A stretch of DNA of 64,000 nucleotides from Pollenia angustigena. Taxonomy: Eukaryota > Arthropoda > Insecta > Diptera > Polleniidae. Location of the stretch: the NCBI GenBank assembly GCA_930367215.1, contig OV884059.1:50562957-50626956 (forward strand), given 5' to 3'. Within the stretch, counting starts at the first letter, position 1. Each line of letters starts with the position of its first letter. The position numbers were made by a program, and so were the translations under genes. Below the pieces are notes generated by a model. That model did no database searches and was not told where the DNA came from. It saw only the letters and a list, made by a program, of their open reading frames with translations. Shown here one piece after another: positions 59,125 through 64,000 of the stretch.

Positions 59125-61971
59125 GTGATGAGAGGTCGGTTTAGAATCGACTTTTGCAATATACGTGGGCTGAGAACGAATTTTTTCTCTGTGTATGCTC
59201 ACGTTTGTCTCCACCGGCCGGATGTTTTCGCCTTATGTGAAACTCAGGTATCTGAAAATTCGGATCCACTTGATTTTCATATTCCTGGGTATCACCTTCT
59301 ATCCCTCTTTAATCTTCATCGGGGTCTTGCTATGTACATACGCAATGAAGTTGTGTATCAGTGCCAGCAATCAATGGGCATGCTTGATGCGGAATTTAAC
59401 TGTCTTTGGGTTAAATTCAAAATCGATACACACCATTTGCATTTCGGATATCTTTACAGAAGTCCAAACGCGGGAAGGGATATTACCTTATCGGGCTTCG
59501 ACTCCCTTTCCGACTCAATAGCGAAGATACTTGAGAATTGTCCCGACAGTGAAATCGTTGTTGCTGGTGATTTTAATGTCCACAATTCTTCTTGGCTTCA
59601 CCACTCGGGCCGTACAACTTACGAAGGCCAATATGTTGAGCTTTTTGCTGCGCACAACCACCTCGTGCAACTGGTGAATGAACCAACACATATTCCGTGT
59701 GTTGATGGGCACCAAAGCTATACCCTTGACCTCTTCCTCTCTTCGCACCCTCAAAAGTACGAAGTTGAGGTTCTAGCACCTCTCGGCAACTCGGATCATT
59801 GCACCATTTTCGCCTCTTTCCCGTTCTCCGAACTTCGGAACGTTTCACGACGGGCTACGAAACGATCAATATTTGTTTACGGGAAAGCACGTTGGGCTGA
59901 GCTCAATGACTTTTTCGGAATTTCAATTGGAAACTCTGTTTCCTGGACAATGACGTCAATGCCATGGCGAAAATGGTTGAAAACGTAATAATGCTAGGAA
60001 TGAAAATTTTCATTCCAGTTAAAAAAGCTTCGAATAAGCCTCGATCCAAATCTTGGTTTAATCAGTCGTGCAAATCAGCAGTCAGATCCAGAGAGGAAGC
60101 ATTCAGAAATTGGCGTAAATATAAAAACGCTGATACTGAATTGCTACGCAAAATGGCAAGGTCTTCGTGTGCTGAAGTTCTTGCTGCTCCCCGGGGTAGT
60201 AAAAGCTTCTGGTCATTCGTTAAAAGAGTAAGGGTTAATGCTAGTTCTTCAATACCAACTCTTTTAAAGGATGGCCGATCATTCACGGACCCGGTTGATA
60301 AGGCTAATTGTTTTGCTGAATTATTTGCTAATAATTCTTACCTTCCAGCTAGCAGTCAACCACTACCCGAACTCGAAAAAGTATCCGTAACTATGCCTAG
60401 AATATTTTTTCGGGGTCGAGCCGTTAAAAGGGTTCTTGTGGATCTCGACGTAAATAAGTCTCCTGGGCCGGATGGTATACCTGCACTGGTCTTGAAGCAG
60501 TGCTCTTCGACGCTAGCTCGTCCCTTAACAAATCTTTTCAGCACTTTATACCGTGCCGCGGAATTTCCAGTCTGCTGGAAAGTTGCTAATGTAACGCCAA
60601 TTCCTAAAAAGGGAACCGCTAATAACCCTGAAAATTACCGCCCAATTGCAATTTGTTCGGCACTTTCCAAAGTTATGGAGAGTATGGTAAATTACCATCT
60701 TGTCAAATATTCAGAGTCAAAATACCTACTAAGCGACCGCCAGTATGGCTTTCGTAGAGGTCGCTCTACTGGAGACTTACTAGCTCTGTTATCGGAAAAA
60801 TGGTGCCGTTCCACTCGCCATTTTGGCGAAAGTAAGGTAATTGCTCCAAGGCGTTTGACAGAGTCTGGCATGGTGCACTCTTGTCAAAACTTGCTGCGTT
60901 TGGCGTCGGTGATAATTTCTCTCGATTTATATCGAGTTTTCTCAGAGATCGCACTATACGAGTTGTTATAGATGGGGTTTCCTCAAACGAGTTCAAGATT
61001 CATTCAGGTGTACCGCAAGGCTCCGTTCTTTCTCCTACTCTATTTCTTATCTTTCAGAATGACCTCCTTTGTCAAACTTCCAACCCTATCTACTCTTTTG
61101 CAGATGACAGCAACCTTTGCCATTCGTACTCATTCGAGTACAGACCAAGCGTATCCGATGTCGTTGCTATGAGGCAGAATATGAATGATACGCTTGGCCG
61201 AGACCTTGACATGGTCTCGGAATGGGGTCGTGCAAATAGGGTCGATTTTAATGCCCGAAAAACCCAATGTTGCGTGCTGACGCATAAACGCGCGACAAAC
61301 CAAGGTGCCTCATCTGTATATATGGGTGGTATAATTATTGAGGAATCAGAATCTCTTGATGTTCTGGGTATGAGGATACAATGTGATGTCCGATGGACTG
61401 AACATATATTCAAGGTGTCGAAAGAGTATTCAAGTGCCTCGGTTTTCTAAGACGGTGTAGGATATACTTCACTTCATCTGATCTCCTTACTATTTATACC
61501 ACCTATATCCGACCGCGTATGGAATACAACTCTCATGTGTGGGCCGGTGCTTCAAAGTCTATTTTGGAGCTTCTCGACCGCGTGCAGGAGAGGGCGAGGG
61601 TTCTCATTGGTGACAGTAGGGTAACCAATTCTATTGACTCCCTTGAGCACCGTCGCAATGTGGGTTGTATTTGCCTGTTTTATCGTTACTACAATGGGAT
61701 GTGTTCCGACGAAATCAGGGATCTGGTTCCCGAAACCCGTACATAAGTTCGTTATACACGTTTTTCCTCAAGAGCCCATCCTTATGTGGTCGATTGGCAG
61801 GTGAATCGTACAACGCATTACAGAGAGAATTCGTTTTTTTCCCGGACTGTTCGTATGTGGAATAACCTTCCTGCAGAAGTCTTCCCTCTCACTTACAACA
61901 TGATTAAATTCAAATCGAATGTTCACATACACTGCTCCCTCTATCCTCCTTCCCATAACCTATTTTCCTAG
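59125..61971 (+). pseudogene. LINE polyprotein relic: APE endonuclease plus reverse transcriptase, frame-broken
   Basis: The intact protein would nick target DNA and prime reverse transcription there. From the start at 59125 the AP-endonuclease-like domain keeps its active-site set: Asn12 in CNIRGL, Glu39, GDFN at 148-151, Asp202 and SDH at 223-225. A frameshift near 59920 leads to a frame (read to about 60845) with KSPGPDGIP, PIPKKG, ENYRPIAICSALSK and RQYGFRRGRST. A second break near 60845 removes the start of motif A: KVIA is followed by SKAFDRVWH in another frame, so the first catalytic Asp is missing. GVPQGSVLSP and FADD remain. A third shift near 61440 and a TAA at 61744 precede the C-terminal tail (HYRENSFFSRTVRMWNNLPA). 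It belongs to the broad jockey/CR1-type LINEs; the clade is uncertain. Confidence 0.9.
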
Positions 61972-62141
61972 TTACAACACAATGCAATGCATTAGTAGGG
62001 GTCATCCCCTGAGTGCTGGTCCTAACAGTAAAAAAAAAACATATAAGACTTATAAGCAACAGTTCTACTTGTAACAATATCAAAGCTAAAACAAAACACA
62101 TCAACAATAAACAGTGTGTTTATCTCATCTTACATTCCATG

Positions 62142-62245
62142 AAATGCGCATAGGAATAGCTTATCCCATCAACAATAAATTTCAAGTGTTGTTATCAAGA
62201 ATAAAAACTGGGAATTAAGCACGAATAACAAAATCTTTTGAAATT
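62142..62245 (-). repeat. Right inverted arm around the LINE
   Basis: Inverse copy of 58812-58915, beginning AAATGCGCATAGGAATAGC. About 98% identity contrasts with the heavily mutated coding region between the arms. Confidence 0.85.
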
Positions 62246-62257
62246 ATTTCCTTTTTT

Positions 62258-62718
62258 TTTAAATTTGTTTGAAATATAAAAAAACCAAAAAATCCCTGAA
62301 GAAGCTATACATTGAGATATCGAGATATTGGATAAATTTTAAATAAATATTCTTTATATAAAACAGACCTTGAGCTTGAGAAATTATTGAACGGAAATAA
62401 AATACATATTTACATTTAAGATAAATTCATAGTGACATTGTTGATTTCTGGAATTAAAGGTTAATGAAGGTTGTTATCCTGAACGTTCTATAAAATGTTG
62501 TTTCCTAAGATAAAAAAGATTTTTCGAAAGGAAATTGGAACTAGGTGGTAACTAAAAGTGGCCTCAATCTTTACACTTATCGTTTTGCACAAAAATTCTA
62601 ATAGGTCGAAGTTCTTAAATATTTTATTGCATAGTAATAAAACACTAATAAGAACGTTTTTAAATGCTGCTTTTTATTCTTTTATCATACAAACCGATGC
62701 AAGTATCGATACAAGTAA
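62258..62718. other. AT-rich DNA without recognised genes
   Basis: The segment between the LINE-bearing element and the right GTATCGATAC arm shows no open frame or repeat that could be assigned. Confidence 0.4.
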
Positions 62719-62826
62719 CTAAGTATCGATACTTTTTTTTTCGATTATAAGTAGGTATCGATACTTTACGAGCGATACCACATCGAGTAAAAGTATCGAT
62801 ACCTTAGAGGTATCGTTTCATCCCTA
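62719..62826 (-). repeat. Right GTATCGATAC-rich inverted arm
   Basis: Reverse-complement counterpart of 55753-55858, ending CGTTTCATCCCTA. A further GTATCGATAC lies just inside at about 62702. Confidence 0.75.
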
Positions 62827-63146
62827 GGCAGAGTAAATATTGATATATCCAAGGTACCAAAAGAGACAAATAAAACTTTGTCGATAAGTAAAATAAGTTA
62901 GAACGGTTAAGAATTAATTTCAAACTTAGTATATAAGAACAAGTAAAACCCAATAAAGTCAGATTTGAAATTACTATGCTAAATCGGCAATAACTTGCCT
63001 AAGTTTTTATTTTCCAAGTCTCAACAAAAATAATTCGGCAGTTCTTTTGAACGCCTTAATTACCAGCTGAAACCCTGTCGGCTATTTAAAATAACCAAAG
63101 GCTATAGGGACCAAACTGTATCAAATCATACACGCAATACATTACA
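62827..63146 (+). repeat. Candidate 5' LTR of an LTR retrotransposon (left border uncertain)
   Basis: A TATATAAG promoter-like box lies at 62930-62937 and AATAAA at 62952-62957. The segment ends ATTACA directly before a primer-binding-like TGGCGATCCTGCGG. The other LTR would lie beyond the window, so the LTR limits cannot be fixed. Confidence 0.4.
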
Positions 63147-63164
63147 TGGCGATCCTGCGGACTA
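63147..63164 (+). promoter_or_regulatory. Candidate tRNA primer-binding site
   Basis: TGGCGATCCTGCGGACTA follows a CA-ending segment. TGG as complement of the tRNA CCA end is the rule for LTR element primer sites. The tRNA species cannot be named with confidence. Confidence 0.4.
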
Positions 63165-63477
63165 CGAACTGACCCTGCCAACTCGGACTAAAAGGATAAA
63201 ATGATGAGTTTCCTTTCAATCATTAAATGGCATGAGAAGAAAGAGGAGTCATCAAAAATAACTTTGATAACCAATATACCTTATAAATATATCAAAATTT
63301 TTAAGTTTATGAAATGTTAGATCCTTTTTAATGAAAAAGTTCAGACAAATCAATAATTGAAGGGATGGATTTCAATTATAAAAAATAAATCATATAACTA
63401 AAAATACTTTTCCTTTATGTCTCCAACAATAAATATTAATAGACTTCTATACAAGTCTTTGGTTTTTGAGTCCTACA

Positions 63478-63642
63478 ATGGACAAACCTAAAAATAATGT
63501 AGAAATACAAGCAAATATTATGAGCAATGTAAATGCACAAAATACAGAAGAGTTAGTGCCAAAATATGTTAAAACTATAATAATGCTGTACGCAGCATAT
63601 AGAATTAGTAGATACTTCAAAAAATTATATTTTAAAATATAA
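63478..63642 (+). CDS. Small upstream ORF in the leader of the putative LTR element (54 codons)
   Basis: ATG at 63478, TAA at 63640-63642. The product begins MDKPKNNVEI, has a Lys/Tyr-rich end (RYFKKLYFKI) and a short hydrophobic segment (IIMLYAAY). It is unrecognised. It lies between the primer-binding-like site and the next start codon, a place where some fly LTR elements, such as 412, carry small ORFs. It may be a translated leader ORF or chance. Confidence 0.35.
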   Translation: MDKPKNNVEIQANIMSNVNAQNTEELVPKYVKTIIMLYAAYRISRYFKKLYFKI

Positions 63643-63828
63643 AAATATAAATATATAAAAATAAAAAAAATTTAACACCATTCAGAAATATAATTAAGAT
63701 AATTGTAACCAACATTATTAATGATTTAAAATATGTACTTATATAAGAAAGAATTGTAAAACTAAAATTAAAACCATGTGAAACTTAGGTATACAATTTT
63801 TTTTTAATAAATAACCAATTTTGTATTA

Positions 63829-64000
63829 ATGGAAGAAAATCTAACAAAACTTAAAAACATATTAAAGAATTTAAAGAATAGTCCAGGAAGGACATATTTA
63901 GAAAAGACGATAAATCTTAGCCTAGAGGATATAAAAGTTATAACAGAAGAATTTGAGTTAGCACAACTAGAAGAAAATATCAGTGCTCAGATAAGAACTT
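63829..64000 (+). CDS. Start of a gag-like ORF, cut by the window end (57 codons)
   Basis: The frame is open from ATG at 63829 to the last base. The product begins MEENLTKLKNILKNLKNS and is rich in Glu, Lys and Leu with helical character (LEDIKVITEEFELAQLEENI), as often seen at the N-terminus of Gag proteins of fly Gypsy-type elements. The position after a primer-binding-like site supports gag. The remainder, and so the element family, lies outside the window. Confidence 0.45.
   Translation, partial: MEENLTKLKNILKNLKNSPGRTYLEKTINLSLEDIKVITEEFELAQLEENISAQIRT

Larger units (their letters stand above)
58760..62257 (+). mobile_element. Decayed LINE bounded by inverted arms
   Basis: The unit holds a non-LTR retroelement body (endonuclease and reverse transcriptase, 59125-61971) between inverted arms 58812-58915 and 62142-62245. 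A direct repeat ATTATTTCCTTTTTT at 58760-58774 and 62243-62257 is a candidate 15-bp target duplication, although low in complexity. No ORF1 protein is seen in the 200 bp before the endonuclease. An A-run follows the coding part at about 62030. Ordinary LINEs lack terminal inverted repeats, so this is either a LINE inside a foldback element or an unusual element. Confidence 0.65.
55753..62826. mobile_element. Pair of GTATCGATAC-rich inverted repeats enclosing 7 kb
   Basis: The left arm 55753-55858 and right arm 62719-62826 are inverted copies, about 95% identical by eye, both starting (read inward) TAGGGATGAAACGATACCTC, a hAT-type terminus. Each arm holds several GTATCGATAC palindromes. The flanking 8-mers (TGCGCAAT and GGCAGAGT) do not match as a duplication, so this is either an old 7-kb element, two elements that recombined, or two independent insertions. 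The interior has no hAT transposase but contains a decayed LINE and a hairpin cluster. Confidence 0.55.

Overview
The window looks like gene-poor, repeat-dominated DNA from a fly genome. It is AT-rich, its elements are typical of eukaryotes (hAT, Tc1-like, non-LTR and LTR retroelements), and the repeat ends with a 'TATTCGGCTGTGCCGAATC' signature resemble dispersed repeats of higher Diptera. A calyptrate fly is my best guess, not a demonstration. I found no host protein-coding gene, tRNA, rRNA or CRISPR. Every convincing coding stretch belongs to a transposable element and almost all are broken.

Layout. 1-2.19 kb: unassigned AT-rich DNA, a clean non-autonomous hAT element (602-1723) with 8-bp target duplications, and relic inverted-repeat ends. 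2.195-47.98 kb: a very large foldback-like structure. Inverted arms of about 450-470 bp enclose a mostly direct-oriented tandem array of roughly 750-810-bp units (2.86-45.23 kb), a spacer with a MITE, and one unit in reverse orientation. The array shows two unit types (A and B), deletion-marked subfamilies and at least two generations of higher-order repeats: a 2,408-bp period around 21.7-30.4 kb and periods of 2,787 and 3,612 bp around 31.3-40.4 kb. A remnant of a TA-inserting, Tc1/mariner-type element was captured and co-amplified seven times. A single hAT element (8029-10998) with a decayed transposase and three smaller nested elements sits in only one unit.

47.98-53.7 kb: nested hAT-like non-autonomous elements (48444-52141 and 52177-52900) and small foldback elements. 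53.8-55.2 kb: a 5'-truncated jockey-like LINE with an unbroken 423-codon reverse transcriptase reading frame, poly-A tail and 11-bp target duplication. 55.75-62.83 kb: a pair of 106-108-bp inverted repeats rich in GTATCGATAC. They enclose a trio of covarying hairpins and a second, decayed LINE with endonuclease and reverse transcriptase, which is itself bounded by 104-bp inverted arms that are about 98% identical. 62.8-64.0 kb: the probable start of an LTR retrotransposon (promoter, primer-binding site, small upstream ORF, start of a gag-like ORF) running off the window.

The elements have a relative order in time. The Tc1-like insertion preceded the last array amplifications, because it is copied with the units. 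The hAT at 8 kb followed them, because it is in one unit only. No new protein-based system was found. The most unusual object is the inverted-arm-bounded satellite array itself.
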